Translations under genes and position numbers: made by a program
Notes under the pieces: model-generated
The model's database searches: none
Told to the model about the DNA's origin: nothing
Seen by the model: only the letters and a program-made list of their open reading frames with translations
Assembly: GCA_027717655.1 (NCBI GenBank)
Contig: JALLOH010000009.1
Coordinates: 1 to 44,295 of the forward strand
Direction of reading: 5' to 3'
Origin: Acidobacteriia bacterium AH_259_A11_L15
Lineage (GTDB): Bacteria; Acidobacteriota; Terriglobia; Acidiferrales; 2-02-FULL-67-57
DNA: 44,295 nucleotides
Shown: positions 1-5,833 of the stretch, in pieces
How positions within the stretch are numbered: position 1 is the first letter of the stretch
Layout of the letters: each line of letters starts with the position of its first letter

Positions 1-48
1 GGGCCGGCCCTAGAAAGAGATTTTTGTAGAGGTATTTCCCCACCCAGT

Positions 49-993
49 ATGCTCGAAGGCGGAAAGCACTCGTCCGAGCCCTCCAGCGCTCCTTTCGCCG
101 AAGCCTTGCTCGGCGGGGAGTTTGGCGGCGGCGGTTGGTGCGACCTCAGGAGTGTAGGGCCGGAGGGTGCACCCCAGGAGCCTGAACCCGAAGAACCGCG
201 GGAGGCGTTTTTGCCCGCCTTGCTGGAGATCGTGGGAGAGACCTACGGCTACCAATTGGTGGTTCCGGTCGCCGTCCGTGGCGGCATTGATGTTTCCCGC
301 TGGGGCCGGCTGTCGCCCCTTCGGTCTCATCGAGACCTCCGCCTGGACGCTACTCGGGAACTCAAAAGGGCCAGCCATCCCGCCGTCGTAAACCTTTTGC
401 TGACGGCGCTGGAAGAGGTGGACCCGGAAGCAGTAGCGAACGCCGCCTACGCGTTAGGGGAACTCCAAGACCCGCGGGCGGTCGAACCCCTGGCTGTGGT
501 GGTGCGGGGCGGGAGACCGAACAGCGATTGGTGGACTCGCCTGCGCGTCTTTCCCCACGAAATGTTTTCCGCCCTGCAGGACACGGCCAAAGTGGAAGCC
601 GCAACCGCGCTGGGCCAAATCGGCGATCCCCGGGCGGTCGAACCCTTGGTCGAAGTATTGCAGGACGAGCCGTCCAAGGTGCGCCGCGCCGCCGCCCAAG
701 CCCTGGGGACGCTGGGCGCTGTCCGGGCGCTTGAGCCCTTGCTGGCAGCGTTGGAGGATGAGTCCCCCGACGTGCGCAGGGAAGCCGCGAAAGCCCTGGG
801 GCACATCGGCGATCCCCGAGGCGTCGAAGGCTTGGTGGCTCTGGCCGAAGACGAATCCGATCCCGCTCACTGGGGCGCCAGCGAGGCGTTGTACGCTATC
901 GCCGACAAATACGGGCTCCCGTCCCCAGAGGACCCCAGCGGTTGGCGGCGGTGGTGGGAGCAGAACAAGCACCGGTTTCAAACCCAACAATAG
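49..993 (+). CDS. HEAT-repeat protein, possibly 5'-truncated by the window edge
   Basis: The C-terminal two thirds (from about residue 110) consists of HEAT/PBS-lyase-type helical repeats, each with the signature A-x-ALG-x-[IL]-x-DPRAVEPL (for example around residues 140, 195, 225 and 255). Such repeats form an alpha-solenoid used for protein-protein contacts; no catalytic domain is visible. The first about 85 residues are Gly/Pro-rich and not HEAT-like. The reading frame stays open to base 1, so the ATG at 49 is only the first ATG in view and the gene may begin outside the window. It ends with a Trp-rich segment (WRRWWEQ) and a TAG. It is followed by an unrelated membrane protein gene. The family is certain, the role unknown. 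Confidence 0.8.
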   Translation: MLEGGKHSSEPSSAPFAEALLGGEFGGGGWCDLRSVGPEGAPQEPEPEEPREAFLPALLEIVGETYGYQLVVPVAVRGGIDVSRWGRLSPLRSHRDLRLDATRELKRASHPAVVNLLLTALEEVDPEAVANAAYALGELQDPRAVEPLAVVVRGGRPNSDWWTRLRVFPHEMFSALQDTAKVEAATALGQIGDPRAVEPLVEVLQDEPSKVRRAAAQALGTLGAVRALEPLLAALEDESPDVRREAAKALGHIGDPRGVEGLVALAEDESDPAHWGASEALYAIADKYGLPSPEDPSGWRRWWEQNKHRFQTQQ

Positions 994-1120
994 TCTCACA
1001 CGGAAGACTCCATCAAGGGGACCGCTTGACCCTCGCCCCGTCCAGTGCTAGATTCGGCTCCAGGAGTCGGTTGCGGCCCACATGGCCTGGGCCGGCAGTC
1101 CCCCACGCAAAGGAGGAGAA

Positions 1121-1651
1121 ATGCAGAAGCTATCGAAGTCTTTCTACTTGGGGTCTATCGCCGGCGGCCTGGGAGCCTATGTGCTGCTGATCGTCGTCGG
1201 CGTGGCGCTGAGCTCGTCCCGGAGTACGGAGGAGGCGGGAATTTTCTTCTTCGTCCTCGGGGCGCTCGCCGGGCTCTACGCCATAATTGCATGGTGGGTT
1301 CTGGTCTACAAAATGTGGGCGGCGATCCAGGACGGGCACGCCCGCACCACACCGGGCAAGGCGGTGGGTTTTATGTTTATTCCCGTCTACAACATCTACT
1401 GGATCTTTCAAACCATCCACGGCTTCGCGAAAGATTACAACAGCTATCTGCAGCGCCATTCGGTGAACGCCCCACCGCTGCCTGAGGGCTTGTTCCTGGC
1501 GATCCCCGTACTCGCCCTGGTGAGCATCGTTCCAGTGCTGGGAGTCCTGGCCTCCCTGGCCAACGTGATCCTCTTCATCATAGTGGCGGGGAAAGTTTGC
1601 GACGCCGTGAATGCCCTCCCGGCCCAGCCCGGCATGGGGCCGGTCCGCTAA
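1121..1651 (+). CDS. Small polytopic membrane protein, paralogue of the C-terminal half of the protein at 11136-12404
   Basis: The start is the ATG at 1121, seven bases or fewer after a strong AGGAGGAG ribosome-binding site; a longer frame from 1082 lacks one. The product is 176 residues with about four hydrophobic helices. Its central segment (YKMWAAIQDGHARTTPGKA, then FIPVYNIYW and AKDYN) is shared almost word for word with the C-terminal half of the protein at 11136-12404, so the two are paralogues. The pattern LPEGLFLA-IPVLALVSIVPVLG is also shared. I do not recognise a named family or function. A 9-bp inverted repeat follows the stop and may terminate transcription. Confidence 0.8.
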   Translation: MQKLSKSFYLGSIAGGLGAYVLLIVVGVALSSSRSTEEAGIFFFVLGALAGLYAIIAWWVLVYKMWAAIQDGHARTTPGKAVGFMFIPVYNIYWIFQTIHGFAKDYNSYLQRHSVNAPPLPEGLFLAIPVLALVSIVPVLGVLASLANVILFIIVAGKVCDAVNALPAQPGMGPVR

Positions 1652-1654
1652 TCC

Positions 1655-1700
1655 CCCGCCGGGCCGGAAGCGGTTTTTGCTTGCCTCCCGGCGGGTTTCT
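1655..1700 (+). terminator. Possible intrinsic terminator
   Basis: CCCGCCGGG (1655-1663) and CCCGGCGGG (1687-1695) form a perfect 9-bp inverted repeat just after the stop codon at 1651, followed by TTTCT. The loop is 23 bases and itself contains TTTTT. The trailing T run is short, so efficiency is uncertain. Confidence 0.4.
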
Positions 1701-1796
1701 GGGCGACACTGTCCGGACGTTTGTGGCAGCCGGGGAGCAGGCTAGGGGCATCGCAGACAGCAACGCAGCAGGAACCTAAACCCGAGGTGCAGAGCT

Positions 1797-2216
1797 ATGG
1801 GGAAGTGGTTGGGGTCGAACAAGCCGCCGGCAGGGGCCGAGGAGTGGATCGGCTTCCTGGACCGGGGGGTGAAGCTGGAAGGGACGCTGGATTTGGCGGG
1901 CACCTTCCGGGTGGACGGAGAAATCAAGGGCACGGTGCGCTCGAAGGAGCACCTGATCGTGGGCGAGAGCGGGCGCCTGGAAGGAGAGATCGAAGCCGCC
2001 CTGGTCTCGGTGAGCGGCAAGATCAAGGGCTCGGTGCGGGGGACGACCCGGGTGGAGATTCTCCCCAGCGGCGCGGTCGAGGGCGAGATCCACACGCCCT
2101 GCCTGGTGATTGAAGCCGGCGGGGTGCTCGAGGGCCGCTGCCACATGCGCGCCGAGGCCAAGCCCGCGAAACAACCGCAACCCCTGGGCCTGCGCCCGCA
2201 ACCTTCTTCGAGTTGA
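1797..2216 (+). CDS. Bactofilin (polymer-forming cytoskeletal protein)
   Basis: This 139-residue protein is a bactofilin (DUF583). Residues about 25-120 are a regular run of short beta-strand repeats rich in Gly and Val (LEGTLDLAGTFRVDGEIKG, then IVGESGRLEGEIEA, then ISGKIKGSV-type turns), the signature of the right-handed beta-helix that polymerises without nucleotide. The N-terminus and the Pro/Gln-rich C-terminus are short and disordered-looking, as is typical. Bactofilins scaffold cell-shape, polarity or envelope enzymes in the cytoplasm near the membrane. No M23 peptidase partner gene is adjacent here, so the specific role cannot be read from context. Confidence 0.93.
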   Translation: MGKWLGSNKPPAGAEEWIGFLDRGVKLEGTLDLAGTFRVDGEIKGTVRSKEHLIVGESGRLEGEIEAALVSVSGKIKGSVRGTTRVEILPSGAVEGEIHTPCLVIEAGGVLEGRCHMRAEAKPAKQPQPLGLRPQPSSS

Positions 2217-2653
2217 ACTTCTCTTAGCCTGTCACCCTGAGTGCCAGCGAAGGGTCTCATCGTTGCCTGTTTGGGAGGGTGAGATTCTTCGCTTCGCCCA
2301 GAATGACATGCCTCTCCCTGCGTTCTCATCGCCTCTCCAGCGCGCCCGGCCACCTAGACTTTTTCACCGCAGAGACGCAGCCCGCCCCGGCTGACGCTGC
2401 AGGCGGGCCGGGGAGGACACAGGGACTGCGAACAGCAGATTCCTCCCCCGCTCATTCACACGCACCTACGCACCGCAGCCACGACAGTAGATTGCCGAGA
2501 ATGGGCGGGGTCGGAATGACAAGCTAGAGGTGTTATTGCTGCGGGCGGAGGGCGGGCGGCACTTCCAGGGGCACCGCGGCATGGTAGCGGGCGCCCTTCG
2601 ACCCTTCGACTTTGCCCTTCGCTGCGCTCAGGACAAGCTCAGGGCAAGCAAGC
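2217..2653. repeat. Intergenic stretch of dispersed repeats
   Basis: This 437-base gap holds two kinds of dispersed repeat found elsewhere in the window. One is the family GTCA-CCCTGAG-GAAGGGTCTC with its inverted partner GAGATTCTTCGCTTCGCCC (2230-2310). The other is a CCTTCGAC / CTGAGC-AAGCTCAGG type (about 2597-2660). It also contains the second copy of a gene tail described separately at 2533-2595. No convincing independent gene is seen. Confidence 0.6.
2533..2595 (-). pseudogene. Detached second copy of the C-terminal end of the Cys-rich small protein
   Basis: Read on the minus strand this segment encodes G-ARYHAAVPLEV-PPALRPQQ and then TAA. The upstream gene (2654-2893, minus) ends with RARYHAAVPLAV-DVEVNRAS and TGA. 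The shared peptide ARYHAAVPL is encoded by different synonymous codons in the two copies (about 20 of 27 bases equal). The copies are separated by about 60 bases of dispersed repeat. It appears that the repeat was inserted at the 3' end of the gene, leaving the old tail stranded here. Confidence 0.5.
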
Positions 2654-2893
2654 TCAGGACGCGCGGTTCACTTCAACATCAACCGCCAAAGGGACGGCAG
2701 CATGGTACCGCGCGCGGGCTTCCTGCATGCAGACCGACGCCAGGGTGCAGGCGGGGTGGCACTCGCTCGCGTAGTTGCAGTAGTAGACCCCGCGAATCTG
2801 CTTGCAGGCCCCGCAGAGCAGGTAGTAAACGGTGCGTACCTGCTGGTGGTCGGGGTGCGGGCAGGCATTCATCGGGCTGAATCTTAGCCGCAC
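2654..2893 (-). CDS. Small Cys/His-rich protein, probably zinc-binding
   Basis: I choose the GTG at 2893 as start because AGGAGG lies five bases upstream of it. The product is 79 residues with nine potential metal ligands in close order: C11, H13 and H16 (CPHPDH), C27 and C30 (CGAC), C39, C45, C49 and C55. This spacing suggests one or two structural zinc sites, but I do not recognise the family. It is divergent from the MerT-HMA gene, with about 100 bases between the starts. A duplicated version of its C-terminal peptide lies downstream at 2533-2595, which supports real coding because the two copies differ mostly at synonymous positions. A spurious ORF remains possible. Confidence 0.5.
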   Translation of the reverse strand: MRLRFSPMNACPHPDHQQVRTVYYLLCGACKQIRGVYYCNYASECHPACTLASVCMQEARARYHAAVPLAVDVEVNRAS

Positions 2894-2954
2894 TTCGTCC
2901 TCCTGCGCCAGCGGAAGATTCTTCTTGCATCCGGAGGTGCGGCCCTGGCATCCT

Positions 2955-2971
2955 ATCCCCCTGGAGGGGAT
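2955..2971. promoter_or_regulatory. Predicted CsoR-type operator before the MerT-HMA gene
   Basis: ATCCCC-CTGGA-GGGGAT is an inverted repeat (7-bp arms TATCCCC/GGGGATA if one base is added on each side). The AT-flanked C-tract/G-tract layout resembles known operators of the CsoR/RcnR family. A 14-of-17 match lies directly before csoR at 4851-4867. The site lies 24 bases before the GTG start of the transporter gene. Binding is inferred. Confidence 0.5.
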
Positions 2972-2994
2972 ATGGCTCCCCCGGAGGCTCAGCC

Positions 2995-3597
2995 GTGACT
3001 GACAAATTCCTAACCCTGGGTTCGACACTGGCGGCGTTCTTGGCTTCGCTCTGCTGCCTGGGGCCGCTGCTCTTGGGCGGCCTGGGGCTGGGGGCGGCGC
3101 TCTCGGCCGCCTTCACCCCGCTGCGGCCGTATTTCCTGGGGGCCAGCGCGGTGCTGCTCGGACTGGGGTTCTATTTTGTTTATCGCCAACCGAAAGCCCC
3201 CGAAGTCTGTGAAGGGGAGGTGTGCGCGCCGGACAACCGCGCCCGGCGGCTGGCCAAGCCGCTGCTGTGGTTGGCGACGCTGGCGGTGGCGGCGCTGGCT
3301 CTCTTCCCCGTCTACGGAGGCAAGCTGCTGAGCGCGACTTCGGCCGCGGCCCCGGCGGCCACGCCCGCGGTGGAAACGGTGGAGCTCGAAATTTCCGGCA
3401 TGACCTGCGAGGCCTGCGCGGGGGTGGTGCAGTCTTATCTGCTCGAGGCCCCGGGCGTGGCCGAGGCGGAGGTGGACTATGCCGCCGGGCGGGCCCGGGT
3501 GAAATACGACCCGCAGCAAACCAACCCGATCCTGTTGGTGGAGGCGGTCGACCGCTCCGGCTACAAAGCCTCCTTGCCCCCGTCGGAAGAGGAATGA
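2995..3597 (+). CDS. MerT-like mercuric transporter with fused C-terminal HMA (MerP-like) domain
   Basis: Residues 1-110 are a three-helix MerT-type inner-membrane protein. The Cys pair C20-C21 sits in the first helix, and a second pair (C72, C77) lies in the cytoplasmic loop, matching the four ligand Cys of MerT. After an Ala/Pro linker, residues about 128-195 form a heavy-metal-associated ferredoxin-like domain with GMTCEACA (C138, C141) and a terminal RSGYKA. In the classical mer system MerP and MerT are separate; here they are fused. It would take up Hg(II) or another thiophilic ion and pass it along Cys pairs. The start is GTG, preceded by GGAGG; an 8-residue leader frame from the ATG at 2972 ends in TGA overlapping this GTG. 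No merA or merB is in the window. Confidence 0.88.
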   Translation: MTDKFLTLGSTLAAFLASLCCLGPLLLGGLGLGAALSAAFTPLRPYFLGASAVLLGLGFYFVYRQPKAPEVCEGEVCAPDNRARRLAKPLLWLATLAVAALALFPVYGGKLLSATSAAAPAATPAVETVELEISGMTCEACAGVVQSYLLEAPGVAEAEVDYAAGRARVKYDPQQTNPILLVEAVDRSGYKASLPPSEEE

Positions 3598-3601
3598 GCC
3601 G

Positions 3602-4186
3602 ATGGCTGATTGTTGCGCCGTCAAAGCCGGACTTGCATCGCCGCCCTCTGTGCTGGCCTGCCCGGTCTGCGGCCACAAGGCCAGGCAAGTCCAATCGCTG
3701 ACGGTCAAGAGCCTGGTGCGCCATCTGCCGTTCCAAATGACCCCGGCCCAGTACTACTTTTGCGAAGCGACCGGCTGCGACGTGGTGTACTTCCCCTCCG
3801 GCTCGGAAGCGCCCCTCTTTCACCGGGCCGACCTGCTGGTGCGGGTGGGGGTGAAAGAAGACCGCGACCCCATCCCAGTGTGCTACTGTTTCGGGGTCAC
3901 GCGGCGGGACCTCCAGGACGAAATCCGGCAGACGGGCAAGTCCAGCGTCGCCGAACGGATCAAAGCCGAGGTCAAAGCTGGAAGCTGCGCTTGCGAAGTC
4001 AAGAATCCGTCCGGCAAGTGTTGCCTGGGTACTGTCACCCGTGCGGTGCAGCAGGCATTCCAGAGTATCGCGGCACCCACCATAACCAAGGAGCCTACCT
4101 ATGGCCAAGAAAGTCGTCGTCTACAGCCAGCCGGGGTGAATGTTTTGCAGCAAGGTGAAAGAGTTTCTTTCACAAAAGAACGTTGA
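3602..4186 (+). CDS. CopZ-like Fe-S/zinc metallochaperone-family protein
   Basis: This 194-residue protein carries twelve Cys in a pattern seen in the N-terminal part of CopZ-type iron-sulfur metallochaperones. The Cys are C4-C5, C20xxC23, C54 and C59, then C94xC96 in CYCFGVT, C129xC131 and C140-C141. The CxC with about 32 residues to the next CxC resembles a BFD-like [2Fe-2S] site; the earlier pairs may bind zinc. The usual C-terminal HMA domain is absent, but the upstream neighbour supplies one. It starts four bases after the MerT-HMA stop, so the two are probably co-transcribed. The last 28 residues run in a different frame into the downstream glutaredoxin gene (86-bp overlap) and look non-conserved. 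Likely role: passing Cu or Hg between partners, or reducing it; not proven. Confidence 0.8.
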   Translation: MADCCAVKAGLASPPSVLACPVCGHKARQVQSLTVKSLVRHLPFQMTPAQYYFCEATGCDVVYFPSGSEAPLFHRADLLVRVGVKEDRDPIPVCYCFGVTRRDLQDEIRQTGKSSVAERIKAEVKAGSCACEVKNPSGKCCLGTVTRAVQQAFQSIAAPTITKEPTYGQESRRLQPAGVNVLQQGERVSFTKER

Positions 4187-4334
4187 CTTTACCGAGCGGA
4201 ACGTGGCCGCCGACGAGGCGGCGCTGGGCGAGCTGGAAAAACTGGGCTACATGAGCACGCCGGTGACGGTAATCGACGGCGAGGCGGTTGTCGGCTTTGA
4301 CCAGCCCCGGCTGGAAAAATTGTTGCAGAACTAG
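4101..4334 (+). CDS. Selenocysteine-containing glutaredoxin-like protein (UxxC), in-frame TGA at 4137-4139
   Basis: Reading from the ATG at 4101 (AAGGAG seven bases upstream) gives MAKKVVVYSQPG, then TGA, then MFCSKVKEFL and on to a TAG at 4332. This is a complete 77-residue NrdH/glutaredoxin fold: beta strand KVVVYS, active site, helix, TPVTVIDG with the cis-Pro at 54, and GFD near the end. The TGA falls exactly where glutaredoxins have the first active-site Cys (CxxC becomes U13xxC16). A SECIS-like hairpin follows at 4155-4173. The window also encodes SelD. Standard gene calling would start at the ATG at 4140 and lose the first strand and nucleophile. The codons before and after TGA are both protein-like. 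The gene lies between a CopZ-like gene and a YHS gene, so it probably reduces or binds thiophilic metal in this cluster. Confidence 0.85.
4155..4173 (+). promoter_or_regulatory. Bacterial SECIS-like hairpin of the glutaredoxin gene
   Basis: GTGAAAG (4155-4161) pairs perfectly with CTTTCAC (4167-4173) around the 5-base loop AGTTT. TTTT at 4143-4146 and AAAA at 4174-4177 could add an outer pair with a bulge. The loop begins 22 bases after the TGA and has a G among its first two bases, as described for bacterial SECIS elements bound by SelB. It lies within the coding sequence, as in other bacteria. Confidence 0.7.
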
Positions 4335-4442
4335 CCAGCTTGCCACTCAGCAGGGTGCGAAAGCGGAGAATAAACTGCCCAGCCCCTAGCTGACGGACTC
4401 CGTGAAAGTCTAAGATCAAGAACTGGGGGGGGGTAAGAAAAG

Positions 4443-4823
4443 ATGAAAACGCCTATTTGCCCTAGATGCGGTTGTTCCCTGGTAAGGCTAGGGGTCAGCA
4501 AGGACAAGGCGGCTACTTACACCTACAAGGGTGAAGAATACCTTTTCTGTTGCCAGGGCTGCGCTGACCTGTTTGTGACTGACCCCGAGCAACACCTCCC
4601 ACGAACGAAGGATGTGGTTGTGTGCCCAACCTGCTTAGCGGAAAAACTGCCAGCGTCGGCCTTCACGTTCGAGTACGCCGGGCAGGAAGTCCACTATTGC
4701 GGTTGTCCGTATTGTGAAGAAATGTTTCAAAAGGATCCCAGTTATTACATCAAACGTTTAGAAGGCACGGTGCCTAGTAAAGGGGTGGTTGGGCATGACG
4801 GAGGTTCTGTTAGGCCAGTGTAG
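4443..4823 (+). CDS. Protein with two tandem YHS/TRASH-like metal-binding modules
   Basis: The 126-residue product has two similar halves. The first has CPRCGC (C6, C9, C11), YTYKGEEYLFCCQGC (C36, C37, C40) and FVTDPEQH. The second has CPTC (C61, C64), FEYAGQEVHYCGCPYC (C86, C88, C91) and FQKDPSYY. The pattern 'Y-x-G-x-x-Y-x-F-C-x-x-C-x-x-x-F-x-x-DP' is the YHS/TRASH fold, common beside copper and mercury resistance genes. It probably binds a soft metal in the cytoplasm. The base composition is slightly less GC-rich than its neighbours. It lies between the selenoprotein gene and csoR. Its exact function is unknown. Confidence 0.8.
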   Translation: MKTPICPRCGCSLVRLGVSKDKAATYTYKGEEYLFCCQGCADLFVTDPEQHLPRTKDVVVCPTCLAEKLPASAFTFEYAGQEVHYCGCPYCEEMFQKDPSYYIKRLEGTVPSKGVVGHDGGSVRPV

Positions 4824-4850
4824 CTCACCAAAGCGCCGCGGGCACGTTCA

Positions 4851-4867
4851 ATCCCGTAGGAGGGGAT
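4851..4867. promoter_or_regulatory. csoR: Predicted CsoR-type operator overlapping the csoR ribosome-binding site
   Basis: ATCCC-GTAGGAG-GGGAT is a 17-base imperfect palindrome that matches the site at 2955-2971 at 14 of 17 positions. It ends directly before the ATG at 4868 and contains the AGGAGG ribosome-binding site. The match extends into the next five bases (ATGGC). Binding of CsoR here would give autoregulation; part of the similarity could come from the ribosome-binding site alone. Confidence 0.45.
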
Positions 4868-5176
4868 ATGGCCAAGACACTTCCAGTCCTCAAAGACATC
4901 TATCTCGACGCCGAGGTGGAGCAGGAGCTGCAGGACCGCCTGAGCCGCATCGAGGGGCACGTGCGCGGCATCAAGCGCATGCTGGCCGAGCACAAGTCCT
5001 GCGAAGACCTGCTCTTGCAGCTCTCGGCCGTGCGCGCCGCCCTGAACCAGGCCACCGCCCGCTTGCTGGAGAACCACCTGGAGACCTGCGTGGCCGATTG
5101 TGTCCGCGCCGGCCAGGGCGAGAAGGCCCTGCGCCACCTGAAGGCCACCTTGGCCCAAGTGGTCAAAGACCTCTGA
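4868..5176 (+). CDS. csoR: CsoR/RcnR-family metal-sensing repressor (copper-type ligand set)
   Basis: This 102-residue all-helical protein belongs to the CsoR/RcnR (DUF156) family: LQDRLSRIEGHVRGIKRML, then CEDLLLQLSAVRAAL, then LLENHLETCV. The ligand spacing is C45, H70 and C74 (25 and 4 residues apart), the same as the Cys-His-Cys copper(I) site of CsoR and unlike the His-rich nickel/cobalt sensor RcnR. A further C78 is present. CsoR proteins bind DNA as apo-tetramers and release it on metal binding. It closes the metal cluster and has a palindrome overlapping its own ribosome-binding site, with a twin before the MerT-HMA gene. Whether it senses Cu(I) or another soft ion here cannot be told from the sequence. 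Confidence 0.9.
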   Translation: MAKTLPVLKDIYLDAEVEQELQDRLSRIEGHVRGIKRMLAEHKSCEDLLLQLSAVRAALNQATARLLENHLETCVADCVRAGQGEKALRHLKATLAQVVKDL

Positions 5177-5186
5177 GGGGTAGAGG

Positions 5187-5612
5187 ATGAAAACAAAGTT
5201 TGAACAGCCGGGAAGTTTTCCCCGCCTGGGGCCCATCGGGCGCACGGTGCGGGTGCTCGCCGGAGCCGCCCTCCTCTACTTTCTGGTCTATTCCCTCCTG
5301 ACCCGGTGGCAAGGCTGGGTGGAGACCCGCGAGGGCTGGGAATTGCCGGGGGGCACGCGGTTCATCGGGGTGGCGCTGGCCCTTTATTTGCTGCCCGTCA
5401 CCGTCGACCGGCTGTTGACCGTCACCTGGGGCTGGCGCTCGCAGGCGGTCTGGGGGACGTTGGTGGTCGGCCTGGCCGCTTTTGATCTGCTCTACTACGA
5501 GAGCTTGTGGGCGCCGCCGCTGGGCGGGTTCCTGCTGCTGAGCATCGTGGGCGTATTCGGGGTGATTGGTTTGTCTTTCCTGGTACAGGCGGCCGCCGCC
5601 ACGCCCGGGTGA
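5187..5612 (+). CDS. Small polytopic membrane protein (DUF2892/YgaP-like style); may continue past its TGA as a selenoprotein
   Basis: A start ATG ten bases after the csoR stop, preceded by GAGGGGTAGAGG, gives a 141-residue protein with about four hydrophobic helices. The N-terminus GPIGRTVRVLAGAAL and the C-terminus GVFGVIGLSFLV resemble small DUF2892-type inner-membrane proteins and the neighbour at 5834 (GRVSRVVAGGLTL and LGLSFLVGG). It ends AATPG-TGA. In the neighbour the same place reads GNPGCE, so the TGA coincides with a conserved Cys and the next codon is Glu in both. Readthrough would add 21 residues, to a TGA at 5676-5678. It is probably co-transcribed with csoR. Its function is unknown; location suggests metal or thiol handling at the membrane. 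Confidence 0.8.
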   Translation: MKTKFEQPGSFPRLGPIGRTVRVLAGAALLYFLVYSLLTRWQGWVETREGWELPGGTRFIGVALALYLLPVTVDRLLTVTWGWRSQAVWGTLVVGLAAFDLLYYESLWAPPLGGFLLLSIVGVFGVIGLSFLVQAAAATPG

Positions 5613-5678
5613 GAGGTACGCTCCTTCTCCCACGTGTTGGGACGCCTGCGCGGAGTCGAAGTTGCAGAGCACGGTTGA
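5610..5678 (+). other. Possible selenocysteine readthrough extension with SECIS-like hairpin
   Basis: The TGA at 5610-5612 is followed by an open frame of 21 codons (EVRSFSHVLG onward). TCCCA (5628-5632) pairs with TGGGA (5638-5642) around the loop CGTGT. The loop starts 20 bases after the TGA and has G as its second base, like the hairpins of the two stronger selenoprotein genes here. The stem is only 5 bp, so chance is a real alternative in GC-rich DNA. Confidence 0.4.
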
Positions 5679-5833
5679 GCGGCCGGACTCAACCACCTGG
5701 ATCGGTGGGAAGCCCGCCGCCAGCACCGCAAAGAGACTTGAACGCGAGGACAGTGGCGTGGACTGAGCTGCGTCTTCTTTAGGGCACTTTTCTCCACGAA
5801 ACTTCGTATGCTAAAGAAGAAAGAACCCCTGAC

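Noticed and set aside
4140..4334. A 64-residue gene starting at the ATG at 4140.
   Set aside because: It would lack the first beta strand and the nucleophile of glutaredoxin, and the upstream codons continue the same fold through the TGA.
5613..5833. Minus-strand frame MLAAGFPPIQVVESGRSTVL and following residues.
   Set aside because: It runs through the neighbouring membrane protein gene on the opposite strand and shows no recognisable domain or ribosome-binding site.
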